NCBI GenBank assembly: GCA_947034895.1 | Contig: OX344762.1 | Coordinates: 15,356,760 to 15,420,759 of the forward strand | Origin: Rhytidiadelphus loreus | Taxonomy: Eukaryota > Streptophyta > Bryopsida > Hypnales > Hylocomiaceae | Reading direction: 5' to 3' | DNA length: 64,000 bases | Part shown: positions 1 through 10,450 of the stretch, piece by piece | Numbering within the stretch: the first letter of the stretch is position 1 | Layout: each line of letters starts with the position of its first letter | The notes under the pieces: model-generated | Database searches by the model: none | The model's input: the letters and a program-made list of their open reading frames with translations, nothing else | Told to the model about the DNA's origin: nothing | Translations under genes and position numbers: made by a program

Positions 1-1758
1 CCATTTTTCCTTGATCCAGTGGTGGCAACACGATATGAGAAACAATTTGATGCTTGCTGGAAATTGATGATTACTGACCTACACTATGCGGGGGCACTAC
101 TAAATCCATACTTGAGTGACGTGGAGGCTATTCATAACAATGGCTACGCGAAGGGAGCTTTGAATCGAGTCATACGAAAACTGAGCGTACCATTGAACGT
201 GTCAGTGGTGGAAGCAATGCAGGAGCTAACTCAATTTGAAGAGAAGACAGGTGCATTCGATCCTTTACATGAGGCTCCCGATATCATTGAATGTCAATTA
301 TTGCCTCATCAATGGTGGAATCGTGTGGGGGGCAATGCTCTTCCAAAAATTGCAAAGCGAATTCTCGGTTTGACGTGCTCTGCATCTTCGTGTGAAAGGA
401 ATTGGAGCATGTATTCCTTTGTGCACAATAAAGTGCGAAACCGCTTGGCCACGACAAAGGCAGAGACATTGGTGTATATCTACGCGAACAGCAAACTTGA
501 ACGTCAAAAACGTGGACACAACCCAGCCATTTTTTACGACCAGATGCTTGCAGATGGAGACGATGAGGACGAGCGTGATGGGCCTTTGTCTTCAGGGGAA
601 GAAGACGACGTTGTTCCTGATTTTATGAGAGAACGCGAGAACCGCAGGGATGAAGAGGATCGGTTGCACAACAATCCTTGGAATGCAATGGTTAGGCCGG
701 CACATAGTCCACCACGACCAATATACGGGAATACATTTGATTTTAGTGACGATGGGTATGTTTCTCCGGGAAATTCACCTGTACGCAATCCACCGCAGAA
801 CGTCGTGCACAATATGGATGCAATTTCGCCGGCACATGCATCACTGAGGAGGGAAAGCACCCCCGACAACAACGACGAAGGCGTACCTATTCCCATGGCA
901 CCCGTAGAGGAAGAAGCTAGATCTCCAATATCAACTAGTTCGCCTCCAAATATGGCCCGCAATTTAAGAAGCAGTGCACAAGTTCCAATGAGAAGCGAAC
1001 ATGAAGAAGAGGCCATCGAAGTCAATGAAGTTGTACACGAGGGAATACCAAATCCCATTGTATTGAACGCATCTACCCTCGGAACAACTGTTACTACAGA
1101 TAATGATGATGATGTGCCATTGGCATATGTTATGAATCGAAGTCGGAATGTGCCGTTGAATCCAGAGACGACTACAAATGTGGCAACAGTGAAGAGGTCT
1201 ATCCCAACCCTTCCAACAAGGCCACTGGTGCATGGAGGTGCTCTACGGACGATTGATGAAGAGGTTCACGGCTCAGCTCCACAACCCACTCAACCTTCAT
1301 CCGTGTCTGGCCCTGGCGAATCATCATTAGGAATCCAGGGGCGCAACAGTAGAGGCCAGAAAAGGCGTATTAGGAGGGTTGACGAGAGGGGACCTCGAAA
1401 TCCTAAACGACCCACTCAAATTGTCCAACGGTGTACCATTGGAGCGGGATGTTCCACCCAGAATGTTGGACAATCAAGTAGAGGAGGGCGACACCCTGCA
1501 TCCAACATGGATGGAACTACGGATGCGTTGAGGCTCACGAAACGACTTGTGCAAACTGAAGGGTTCAGTGGTGTAGATACAGAAGTTCGAAATCTGAACT
1601 CAGAGGTAGAGCGTGAGGTACAAATCGAAGTAGTAACAAGGGAAGATGATGAAATCGAAAGCTCGGGCGACAACATGAGCAACGAAGAGTCTTACGAAGA
1701 TACAGACCCTAATGTTGATGAGGTGTCGAGCGATTCCACATTCACGCCTGGTGACTAG
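1..1758 (+). CDS. hAT-superfamily transposase, C-terminal part (5' end outside window)
   Basis: The frame is open from base 1 to a TAG at 1756-1758 (585 codons), so the true start lies upstream. About residues 104-166 form a hAT dimerisation (hATC) domain: the segment with WWNRVGG, then IAKRILGL, SASSCERNWS and NKVRNRL is the typical plant hAT C-terminal signature. hAT transposases cut and paste their element and dimerise through this domain. The BED finger and most of the catalytic core must lie upstream. Unusually, about 400 residues follow the hATC domain. They are acidic and rich in Ser, Pro, Asn and Asp, and look disordered. The absence of stops suggests a recently active or domesticated copy. 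The family call is firm; activity is unknown. Confidence 0.88.
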   Translation, partial: PFFLDPVVATRYEKQFDACWKLMITDLHYAGALLNPYLSDVEAIHNNGYAKGALNRVIRKLSVPLNVSVVEAMQELTQFEEKTGAFDPLHEAPDIIECQLLPHQWWNRVGGNALPKIAKRILGLTCSASSCERNWSMYSFVHNKVRNRLATTKAETLVYIYANSKLERQKRGHNPAIFYDQMLADGDDEDERDGPLSSGEEDDVVPDFMRERENRRDEEDRLHNNPWNAMVRPAHSPPRPIYGNTFDFSDDGYVSPGNSPVRNPPQNVVHNMDAISPAHASLRRESTPDNNDEGVPIPMAPVEEEARSPISTSSPPNMARNLRSSAQVPMRSEHEEEAIEVNEVVHEGIPNPIVLNASTLGTTVTTDNDDDVPLAYVMNRSRNVPLNPETTTNVATVKRSIPTLPTRPLVHGGALRTIDEEVHGSAPQPTQPSSVSGPGESSLGIQGRNSRGQKRRIRRVDERGPRNPKRPTQIVQRCTIGAGCSTQNVGQSSRGGRHPASNMDGTTDALRLTKRLVQTEGFSGVDTEVRNLNSEVEREVQIEVVTREDDEIESSGDNMSNEESYEDTDPNVDEVSSDSTFTPGD

Positions 1759-2276
1759 AGTACTAGAGAAGTAGACAATAATTATAGTTATAGTTATAGT
1801 TATAAGGTTTTAGCTTATATGTTAGGTAGCAAATCTTTGTAGTTCAAGCTTTGAGCCTTCATCCTGATGTGTAAGGATTTTGTAATGCTTCATCAAGCAT
1901 ATGAGCATATTAGAGTGAGGGACAGATTACCGGTTTTAAAATATATGTTGAGTTCTAATTGGTAGGCAGTTAGGTGATGATTGCAACGTGGTTATAAAAG
2001 TGCAATGCAAGTATGGCTACATTTGAAGTCCGCCTCAAAGCAATATCGATGACTAATTAATATAATCGTTGTTGACATTATTATTGTGGCCTTATACTGG
2101 GTGAATTTTTGGGATTAGAGAAGTTTGTCCAATTTACATTTCATGGGCTCTATTATTTGCACTTGTAAATTGTAAACCCCAATATAACGTAGCACCTAAT
2201 TCTGCGCTTATAAAACACCTATGTGACGTGTTACTTCAAAGACTGAATATGCCAAACTGAAATCCTAAACTGAACC
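1759..2276. other. 3' flank of the hAT gene, no gene seen
   Basis: AT-rich sequence with a short TATAGT microsatellite at about 1781-1802. It presumably holds the 3' untranslated region and subterminal sequence of the hAT element. I could not identify the terminal inverted repeat or an 8-bp target duplication, because the left end is outside the window. Confidence 0.5.
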
Positions 2277-2655
2277 TGCGGTCGCCTTGGAACATGCAGT
2301 CACTGTCTGCTGCTCCAACCCGCAGTCGCCCTGTAACCCGCAGTCGCCCCTACCTGTCGGACCCGTGGTCGCCCTCAGTACCCGAAGCCGCAGTCGCCCC
2401 TTCACCTAAAGTCGCCCTAAAGCCCCTGACCCGCAGTCGCCCACTCACCCGCAGTCGCCTTCAAGCCTAAACCCGCAGTCACCTCTATTTTTTCCACCCG
2501 CGGTCGCCCCTTCACCTGAAGTCGCCCTAGCGCCCCAGACCCGCAGTCGCCCCTTCACCCGTAGTCGCCTCAATTTTTCCACCCGAGGTCGCCCAAGGCA
2601 GACCTGCACGCGCCCACACCCGCAGTCGCCCACGCTGGTTGTCCACGTCAGTTCT
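2277..2655. repeat. GC-rich minisatellite, core ACCCGCAGTCGCC
   Basis: The word CCCGCAGTCGCC and close variants (CCCGCGGTCGCC, CCTGAAGTCGCC) recur at irregular 20-50 bp spacing. A longer unit of about 95 bp (CCTTCACCTRAAGTCGCCCTA ... CCCGCAGTCGCCCC) appears at least twice. GC content is far above the neighbourhood. Reading frames across it are low-complexity shadows. Confidence 0.8.
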
Positions 2656-2784
2656 GAAGCCCTGCCACGTAGGCAAAATCTATTTACCATGGGGTAAAAT
2701 TTTTTACCCCTCCGCGACGCGATGTCAAGTAAACTCGACACTTCGTGACACGCAACACGCGACGTCAGACGTCATACACGACGC

Positions 2785-3247
2785 CTAAACCCAAAAATAT
2801 GTCAGACAAGACAACCCTGTCCAGGAGTGACTCGACCTCAAAACAAGCTTCACACCACACCTGAAATTCGGACAAGAATCGTTGCCTGTGAATGAGAAGA
2901 GTTCGTGAGCATCTAGCCTACTTCCAAGCCCTTCCAGTTTACCTTCTACCGCTTGGATTTGCCCTTCCAGTTTACCTTCTATCGCCTCGATTTTCCCCAA
3001 AACCTTCCCTTCCACCCCTCCAATTTGCTTCTCCATCGCCCATTACGTTCCCTCAAGAACTAGCGACACCGTCCCAAAGCACAGCCCAGCCAGTTTCGTC
3101 TAGTCCGAATGGTAGGTTTGCAATCACCCCACCACCCCCAACAACATGAGACCACCAAAAAGTATTGGAAATCACCAAAACTAAAGAAGGACACAGACGC
3201 TTTGTAACATTCACAACAACAGCCCAAAAAATTCGGCGGCCTGCCAT
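2785..3247 (-). pseudogene. coiled-coil gene fragment, copy 1 (left arm of the inverted repeat)
   Basis: From 3036 leftwards the minus strand encodes MEKQIGG followed by heptad-like units EGKVLGKIEAIEGKLEGQI and VEGKLEGLGSRLDAHEL. This matches the coiled-coil exon of the copies at 37.2-37.6 kb and 59.8-60.1 kb. Upstream on the same strand (3247-3053) is a second open piece containing VVVNVTKR and NTFWWSHVVGGGGVIANL. It joins the coiled-coil part through GVASS, a stop, then GNVMEKQ, where the other copies read GGTQWAMEKQ. The in-frame stop and the divergent tail after DAHEL mark it as decayed. The family is not one I recognise; no function is proposed. Confidence 0.55.
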
Positions 3248-4030
3248 TTTAAAATTTGCAGCAACAAAGAAGGAAATTCATGATACGGACACCCAACCTT
3301 ATATCCATAATTCAAGAACCCACGATCCAGACTCATCGAGAACCCACGGTTCGGTCGAGAACGCAAGACTCTAATCGAGAGCGGAGCAACTCGAGACGGA
3401 CAACGACAAGACGGACAACGAAGATGCAGGCTTTCCATCTTGATGTTACATTAAATGTCATTGTTGACATAAAAACACGACTTGTTACAAATGATGTCTA
3501 ACAAAGTCCATCAACTTTGAAGTCAGAAAATTCAAAAGAACGCAAGCTTTTTCTAATGATCTGTCGTTCTCCGTCTCGAATTGCTCCGCTCTCTATTAAG
3601 AGTACTTCGGAGTTGTGGATTCTCGAGCTGGATTGTGGGTTCTCTATAGAAGCTGAATCATGGGTTCTTAAGCCATGGATATAAGGTTAGGCGGATTTGT
3701 CCATCCTCGTGAATTTCTTTCTTTCAATTTGTTGCTACAAATTCTAAAATGGTAGGCCGCCTAATTTCTCGGATTGTTGTGAATGTTACAAAGCGCCAAC
3801 TTTCCACGACGATGGAGAATCATGCTGCGGCAACGAAGATGGCGATGGTGGATAAATTTGTTACTATACATGTAGGTTTGTGTCCTTTAGTTTTGGTAGT
3901 TTACAATACATTTTGGTGGTCCTTATGTTGGTGGGGTGGTGGGGTGATTGCAAACCTATCATGCAGACTAGTCAAAACCGGTTGGGTTTTGCTTGCGGAC
4001 GGTATTGCTAGTTCATGGGGGAACGCAATG
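3058..4030. repeat. large inverted repeat, arms about 370-480 bp
   Basis: The left arm (about 3058-3425) and the right arm (about 3553-4030) are diverged reverse complements. Shared landmarks are GTAACATTCACAACAA, GCGGCCTRCCATTTTA, CTTATATCCAT, GAACCCA and GAGAGCGGAGCAA. The right arm carries an extra stretch of about 70 bp near 3800-3880. Both arms contain the 5' part of the same coiled-coil gene family, placed head to head. A transcript across it would fold into a long hairpin. Confidence 0.75.
3430..3552. mobile_element. remnant of a foldback MITE at the centre of the inverted repeat
   Basis: The spacer contains GGCTTTC, GATGTTACATT, TGTCATTGTTGACATAAA and CCATCAACTTTGA. All of these words also occur in the intact foldback element at 9947-10184. 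It looks like a degenerate half-copy of that CACTA-type MITE. Ends and target duplication are not recognisable. Confidence 0.5.
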
Positions 4031-4438
4031 GGCACACTATAAGAAAACTGTGTTTCTAGAGATTTGGAGATTTAGACATCTGCATGTCTTTGCTGACGTT
4101 TTTCTACGTTTGCAAGGACGTGTAAAAAATCACGTCCTGCGTAGATGTGCCAAAAACATCGAAAATTTGGCCGGACATCACAAAATTTCCACTAGACATC
4201 ACAAAAAACATGGGTCAACGGGGTCCTGAAAGGTCGCCATGTGGCTGCCACCTAAGTGCCACGCATGCGCGGGAAGCCATGTAGGATTTTTTTTCATCCA
4301 TTCCCATCCATGACGTGGCATCTGAGGTGGCATCTGACATTGCATTTAGTAAGGATGATGTGGCATGCCACGTCAGCACATTTCTTTGCCACGTCAACGC
4401 ATTATCCTGTTGTTTAAGAAATTTAATATTGTTTTTGA

Positions 4439-4628
4439 AGACATCAACTTAGACGTCTAGACGTTTTGAAAGACATCAACTTAGACATCTAGACGTTTTC
4501 TAAGACATCACCTTAGATGTCTAGACGTTTTCTAACACATCACCTTAGACGTCTAGACGTTTTCTAAGACGTCATTGTAGATGTCTAGACATTTATTGAG
4601 ACGTCAACTTAAACATCTAGATGCTGTG
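4439..4628. repeat. 32-bp tandem repeat, about 6 copies (CACTA subterminal)
   Basis: Consensus AGACATCACCTTAGACGTCT followed by AGACGTTTTCTA, with period 32 bp (ACATCA at 4441, 4473, 4505, 4537). The units contain the palindromes GACGTC and TCTAGA. Subterminal arrays like this are typical transposase binding regions of CACTA elements. Confidence 0.8.
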
Positions 4629-4789
4629 GGATGTCATTGTAGATTTCCTAATTTCACCATAAATATTTCTTGCAACGTCCAATATGATTTAGAAGAACAA
4701 AATGATGTCACTTTTGGCATTTATGTGGTCAAATGTGCTATTTGGCATAATGTCAATATGGACAATTACACAAGTCCTACATAATGCAC

Positions 4790-5030
4790 ATCCAAATTTC
4801 ATAATATACAATACAACATTTCATATATAATACACCATATATAATATACCATACATAATATACCATATACAATACATAATATGCCATACAAAATACACTG
4901 TATTAAGAATTATGTCATATAACTCCAAATATATTTCAAAAATGTCCAATACAACATGTCATACATAGTACACCATATACAATACAAAATACACCATACA
5001 AAATATGCCAAACAAAATACACCATATTTG
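4790..5030. repeat. AT-rich low-complexity array (ATACACCATATATAAT words)
   Basis: Two runs (about 4795-4905 and 4945-5030) of imperfect ATACACCATA, ATACCATA and ACAATACA words. No coding potential. Similar GTATATTGTGTAT words on the other strand around 7765-7850 suggest matching left and right subterminal parts of the same CACTA family. Confidence 0.55.
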
Positions 5031-5789
5031 GATATTATAGTACATGACTTAAAAGCCACTTGATGTGATTATATAGAGAGGAGAAGACAACCTCTTTATA
5101 CAAGAGGAATGGTGGAAAGTTAGACAAACAATATGGGATATGGAAAACACAAAAATTGTTACAAGTAGAAATGCAGACTGCATTTAAACGTCTAGACATT
5201 TTCTGAGACATCATGGAAAACATCAAAAGTACATGTTGATGTCTCCTATGATGTTGGTATCAATACTAATATATAAGTAGATGTCGTAGGTAGTTGTCTT
5301 TACAAACTTAGACACTGATCAAAAAGCATCAATGTAGACATTTGTAGTTCTTATATATGGTGTTAAGGCATTGCATACAATTGTTTAGACCAGTGCTCTA
5401 AATGATACCAAGCAAGGAATACATCTTGACAAAGGCCTAGAGATGGAAAGGATGTGGAGTTTTTTGTCTATAGTCAAGGCTCTTGCAACCACAAAGAGTT
5501 GTTTGTTATCCATCCTAAATAAAATTCTTACCTTTTGTAGAGTGGTTGACATTTGTGAGAAAGAAATTTGAACATTTTGGAAAGTTGTGTGCCAAACAGA
5601 GGTTAAGAGTAATGGAAGGCACTATACGTATTCTACCCAATCCAACTTGAACATGGTTCAATTGCAAAATGATAGGGACTTTGATGGACTACAACCAATG
5701 CAAGAAGTTGACTCAATGTAGCATTCCATAGATGAAAAAAGAGCCTAATTTGTCATTGTAAGTGACAATGCAATTCCTAAGGTTGAAGC

Positions 5790-6720
5790 TTAACCCCTGA
5801 AGGACCAAGGTCTTTTTCCTGCCAAAAAACAGTAAAAACTGCCATATCTATAGCAAAGAGTGAAAAAAATGAAAATTGTTTTTTTTCCATATCTAACCGT
5901 AGGATCTTACATCTAACTAGTTTGAAAGTGTGTGGAAAAAAATTTAGAATTTTTGACCGCACAGATTGCAAGATATCTGAGTTTAAAGTGAAAAAAATAA
6001 GTTTTCAGCACCTTGTAGGACTAGATTTTCTTACTTTGAACATTTTTAACTTAAAACTTTTGCACTACAGAGTTTTGAGCTTTAAATCTTTATGGTGGAG
6101 AATTGAGTTGAGAGTCTAGGGGAAAAAAAATTCAAAAAAACCTAAGTATCATTCTTAAAAAAATTGTTAAATAGAAATAGGTACAAGATAGAAGGAAAAT
6201 CTAAAATATTAATATATTTTAGATGGAATAAAAATGCACTAATCTCAATGGTGGGATTATTCTAGAAAGTAAATCAGACCATGTAAGAAAAAGTTGAAAA
6301 AAAAAAAATTGCATTAAAAAATGAATCCTACAAATTATTTTTTTCAAGAAGATGCTCTAACTGCCTGAAAAACAAGAATGTCCATAACTTGCTCATAACA
6401 AATCCAAATGAAATGAATCAAAGCTTTCTAGATAGACAAAAATATAATCTATGAGAAAAAAATATTTTTAAAAAAATTCAAATTTTTTTCTATTTTTTTT
6501 TTGCTGCCCGGACTGCCCATCCCCTCGTTTGAGCTTATTTGGTCATAACTTTTGTTCCTCGGCACTAATTGTGAAAAAAATTATATTCCCACAAAGCTTA
6601 TCAATTTTTCCATCTCCAAATTAAAGAAGTTTCAAAAAATCACAACAAAATTTCTGCTCGTAGGTACCTATCAAAAAACACATTTGTCCCCCGAGGGGAC
6701 AATGGTCCTTTAGGGATTAA
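5790..6720. mobile_element. TTAA-flanked piggyBac-like non-autonomous element, family 2 copy 1
   Basis: TTAA at 5790-5793 and 6717-6720 bounds 923 bp. The ends are CCCCTGAAGGACCAAGG and, inverted at the right, TCCCTAAAGGACCATTG. The right end also carries TCCCCCGAGGGGACAATGG. The copy at 48121-49052 shares ends, length and internal words such as AATGAATCAAAGCTT. There is no long frame, so it is a MITE-like passenger. TTAA duplications and CCC-starting inverted repeats are the hallmark of the piggyBac superfamily. It lies inside the CACTA region and is therefore younger. Confidence 0.75.
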
Positions 6721-6915
6721 TACGTCCATGTTCTTTGTATATATGTGTGATAGCTTGCAAATGTCATGTAGAACATCTAAAGGATAGGGCAGCTTGTCTA
6801 CTTCTATGTCTTCTACAAGAAACTGTTGTCTTGAAAACATTCATCGGGTGACAAAAGTAATGATTGTGGATGTTGGATGTAATGTGTATGTGACATCATC
6901 TGAACAGGGAAGGTT

Positions 6916-7900
6916 CACTATAAGAAATCCGCATTTTTTTGAACGTTAGCAACAACAAGGATGTTTTTCAAAACAAGAGCTCAAAGATGGGATTGCAGCT
7001 ATAGGAAGTAGAATTGAGTTCAATGTTTCAAAAAACGTTTGCATGTCATAGGTAGAACAAATTGATGTCTTGTGCAACGGTAATGTTCTAAAAGACATCA
7101 AGAAAAATATAGTTGTGTTTTGTACAATGTCCAAGAAAACACAGAAATGCCACGTTGGCAAGAGCTTTTGGTTTAACTTCAGTTAAATTAGAGAAAGTTA
7201 CTATGGATTGAGGTAAAATCCTGACCAAATATAAAATGCAGGGGAAGGTCAACCATTAGACAAGTTGTTTTTTTAAATTTAAAAAAATTTAAAAAATTTA
7301 AAAAGTGCCAAGTGATGTGGCATTTGATTTATTTTTTATATTTTATTTTTTATTTTCATTTGGCTTGGGTGCATCCCAACTCCATGATAATAGAAAATAA
7401 ATCATAGTATAAACTAAACTTGGTAAACTTCACTTCACTTAAATAGACTCAAATTCGAAAAATATAAAAAAATATGGCATCCAGCAAGGATGAGGTGGCA
7501 TGCCACATCAGCACACCTAGACACCATTCAAAAAGTTTAACAGTGTTTTTTTTGACATCAACTGAGACATCAATTGAGATGTCTAGATGTTTTTTGCAAT
7601 ATCAACTAAGATGTCAAGTTTGACAACTTTGTATAATTTTGAAAAATTACATATTCCATATAGTTTGTCATGCGTCCTACAACCCTACTTGTATAAATAG
7701 TATGTCTTTTCATGTCTATTTACACACAATAATTGGCTTTTAAGTCATGTGACATAAATACCAAATATTGTGTATGGCGTATTGTATATAATGTATTGTG
7801 TATTTTGTACAATGTACAATGTATTTTGTATGGGCTATTTTTTATGGTGTATGTCAAAGTTGATGTTGCAAAATGTTTCAATGTCAAAGCTGACATCTTA
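6916..7900 (+). mobile_element. second CACTA left arm
   Basis: Begins CACTATAAGAAATCCGC and repeats, in diverged form, the layout of the 4035 arm: GGATGAGGTGGCATGCCACRTCAGCACA at about 7490-7520, then GACATCAACTGAGACATC and GATGTCTAGATGTTTTT at about 7552-7592. It probably pairs with the right end at 8521, leaving the 4035 arm as a separate truncated copy. Confidence 0.5.
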
Positions 7901-8839
7901 GAATATGTGTCAAAAGCCATCTGAATAGATGTCGCCAAAAACAATATCAAATTTTTTGTTGACGTCGAAGTTGATGTTACTCAAAACAACATTAATCTTC
8001 TCAGACAATGTCACGTTAGATGCCATGTCAGCATTTTTCATGTCCATGTCACTGAATTTCCACGTCATATGCCACTTCAACATTTTTCATGTCCACGTCA
8101 TTGAATTTTCATGTCATATACCACATCACATGCCACATTAGCTTTTTTTTTCAAACTACCTGCCCATCATCTTTTTTTTCCACCTTAGGCAGTTATTTTC
8201 TTTTAGACTACAGTAATTTCTACTAATTTATCCACGGTTAAAATGAACTAGGGATGCTGACGTGGCAATGATTGTTTCCTTGGACAATCTTTGAAACATC
8301 ATTATGTCTGCAGTCATGTCTTTAATGGCATAGTTGTTTTTGCTAGCACCTAATGCTATGACCATAATTTTCCTCTATTTTCTACAACATCCACATAAAC
8401 GTACACTTTCATTGCATCTGTCTAGTAAACATCTCAATGTTCATGTGGACATAGTATGTCTAGCCAAAGACATGCTACGTTTTGGGTCCGACATCCAAAA
8501 AAACATAGTTTTCTTATAGTGTTGGTGATCAATTCGGGTGCAAGTAGTTGGTGACCAGCTCGGACGGAGGTGCAAGTGGTCCGTGGTTCGGCGCTAGCAA
8601 TTTGGGTGTTTTCATTGTACTTGGCAATCAGTTGTTTGGTGTTCAGCTCGGTGCAGGTGAAGGTGATTGTCGCACCATTCCCATTTTCTGTGTGAGGCCC
8701 CTCATGCACAATGAACTTCAACCAAAAGTTCCGTCTTGGTTGGAGATTCTGCAGCTTAGCAATGCTGGGAAACACGCAGCTGAATTCTGTGTTTGGTTTA
8801 GGGGTCGGTGTTTGGGTCGCAGTTAGTGTTCGGGTGTTT

Positions 8840-9265
8840 GTATTGGTTGTGTGGGTTTGATTCAGGGTTCTGGATTGGGGTGTTTCGGTTCTGTATTTGG
8901 GTTCATTGTTTTGGTTTAGGGTTCAGTGCTTGGGTTTGATTAAGGGTTTTGTGTTTGGGTTGTGTGTTCTGTGTTTCGGTTTATTGTTTTAGTTTAGAAT
9001 TCTGTACTTGGGTTCGATTCAGGGTTCTGTGTTTGGGTTTTGGGTTGTGTACTTGGATTTGATTTAGGCTTCTGTATTCGGGTGTTTGGGTTCTGTGTTT
9101 GGTTGTTTGGGTTCTGTGTTTGGATGTTTGGGTTTGATTTTGTGAAACAGGTATTTGGGTCGCTTGTGAATTATGTGTTTCGTTTTCATTTCGGTGTTCG
9201 GGTGTTTGAATTTCGTGTTTGGGTGTTTGAATTCCGTGTTTGGGTGTTTGGGAAGCATTTAGGAG
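8840..9265. repeat. degenerate TTCTGTGTTTGGGT repeat
   Basis: About 25 imperfect copies of (GG)GTTCTGTGTTTGGGT and GTTCGGGTGTTTG. Frames on both strands are peptide echoes of the repeat, not genes. From 8522 to 8840 I see nothing recognisable. Confidence 0.7.
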
Positions 9266-9433
9266 TTTGAAAACATTTCTACAAGCATACCGAACAACTG
9301 CAGTTTAATTCTTGCTACATGTGATATTGACAAACATTTCTTTTGATTGCAGGTGTTCCTAATACTACTAAGAATTCAGTGATATTACTTCTCGATTTCC
9401 CAATTTGAAGTAGAATACTACATCTGTCTGGAT

Positions 9434-9495
9434 TAGGATTTAGGGTTTTGCCTAAACCCTTACTGCCACTATGTTGCATTAGGGTTTAGGGTTTA
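9434..9495. repeat. telomere-like TTTAGGG / CCTAAACCC cluster
   Basis: Short interrupted copies of the plant telomere word (GGATTTAGGGTTTTG, CCTAAACCC, TTAGGGTTTAGGG) on both strands. Such telo-boxes occur in plant promoters and at interstitial sites. Here they lie just upstream of the palindrome-bearing gene. Confidence 0.55.
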
Positions 9496-9946
9496 CAATT
9501 CAAAGATTCAAATCAAACAGTATCTTGGAGTCGACGATAAGTAACTGAATATTTAAATTATAACCTATTTCACAAGCGAGGAAAGCAATCTAATACTATC
9601 GTCGACTCGAGGATACATTAATATCTACGAGCAAAAAGTAAAGAAAGCACAGAAGATAAAATAGGCGTACATGCATTCCTCAAGCAACATTGAAAATCAG
9701 TTTTATCGAGTCGACAATACAAATGATTACAAAAAAAAACTAAGTCCAGTCATTGCTCAATAGATGTTCACAGCTCAAAAGTAAGAAACACTAACTAAAT
9801 CAAACCTCACCAATTTAAGATGAAAAGACTCTGTCAAAACAAGGAGACGCTATGTAAACTAAACCTCCAAATGAATACACTAAGAAGACAAGGCTTAGAA
9901 CATAATTCTATAAACAAAGAAAAACATATCATTGAATCGACGATAG

Positions 9947-10184
9947 CACTAGAAGAAAGCCTTGTTTAATTGGATGTTCTTTTGTCAAAGTTGATGGATT
10001 TTCTTAAGCATCCAATGTAACATCTTCATGTGTTTATGTCAACAATGACATCCAATGTAACATCTTTATGCTACATTGGATGTCATTGTTGACATAAACA
10101 CATGAAGATGTTACATTGGATGCTTAAGGAAATCCATCAACTTTGACAAAAGAACATCCAATTAAACAAGGCTTTCTACTAGTG
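9947..10184. mobile_element. 238-bp foldback CACTA-type MITE, target duplication TAG
   Basis: Ends CACTAGAAGAAAGCCTTG and CAAGGCTTTCTACTAGTG. The two halves are almost perfect reverse complements meeting near 10066, with words such as CAAAGTTGATGGATTT and CATGTGTTTATGTCAACAAT. TAG flanks both sides (9944-9946 and 10185-10187), the 3-bp duplication expected for CACTA transposons. The near-perfect fold implies recent origin. It inserted at the last bases of the palindrome copy at 9927. Confidence 0.9.
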
Positions 10185-10450
10185 TAGACAATACATTGAA
10201 TATAATCATTCTCTTCAAGAATCACTTTTGAGATGCAAGTAAAACGCATCCTGATAAATTGATAGTTCGGAAAAGAAATCACAAAGCCATAAATAACAAT
10301 AAAAACATACATGTAATATGAAAAAATAAAATATTGTTAAAATACTTGATAACAAACCAAACAAACATTGTACTACTGATTATCATCGAGTCGACAATAC
10401 AATTTCAAAAAACTAAACCATGTACAGAACATTTCGCCAAGACATCCAGT

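Larger units (their letters stand above)
4035..8521 (+). mobile_element. degenerate, nested CACTA (En/Spm-type) element region
   Basis: The left edge reads CACTATAAGAAAACTG and the right edge reads AGTTTTCTTATAGTG, a terminal inverted repeat beginning CACTA as in plant En/Spm elements. Subterminal regions are rich in short direct and inverted words (GACATCA, TCTAGACGTTTT, CCACGTCA), which is usual for the family. A second CACTA left end lies at 6916. The 3-bp flanks (GCA left, TTG right) do not match, so the two ends may belong to different copies. No transposase is readable, so it is non-autonomous or dead. It sits in the right arm of the inverted repeat, just after the GGGAACGCAATGGG motif of the coiled-coil gene. 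Confidence 0.65.

Noticed and set aside
2445..2741. Minus-strand frame of 98 codons rich in Gly and Arg
   Set aside because: It is the translation of the minisatellite; periodicity explains it.
9040..9270. Frame of 76 codons made of FGFCVW-like units
   Set aside because: It mirrors the GTTTGGGT repeat and has no start context or homology.
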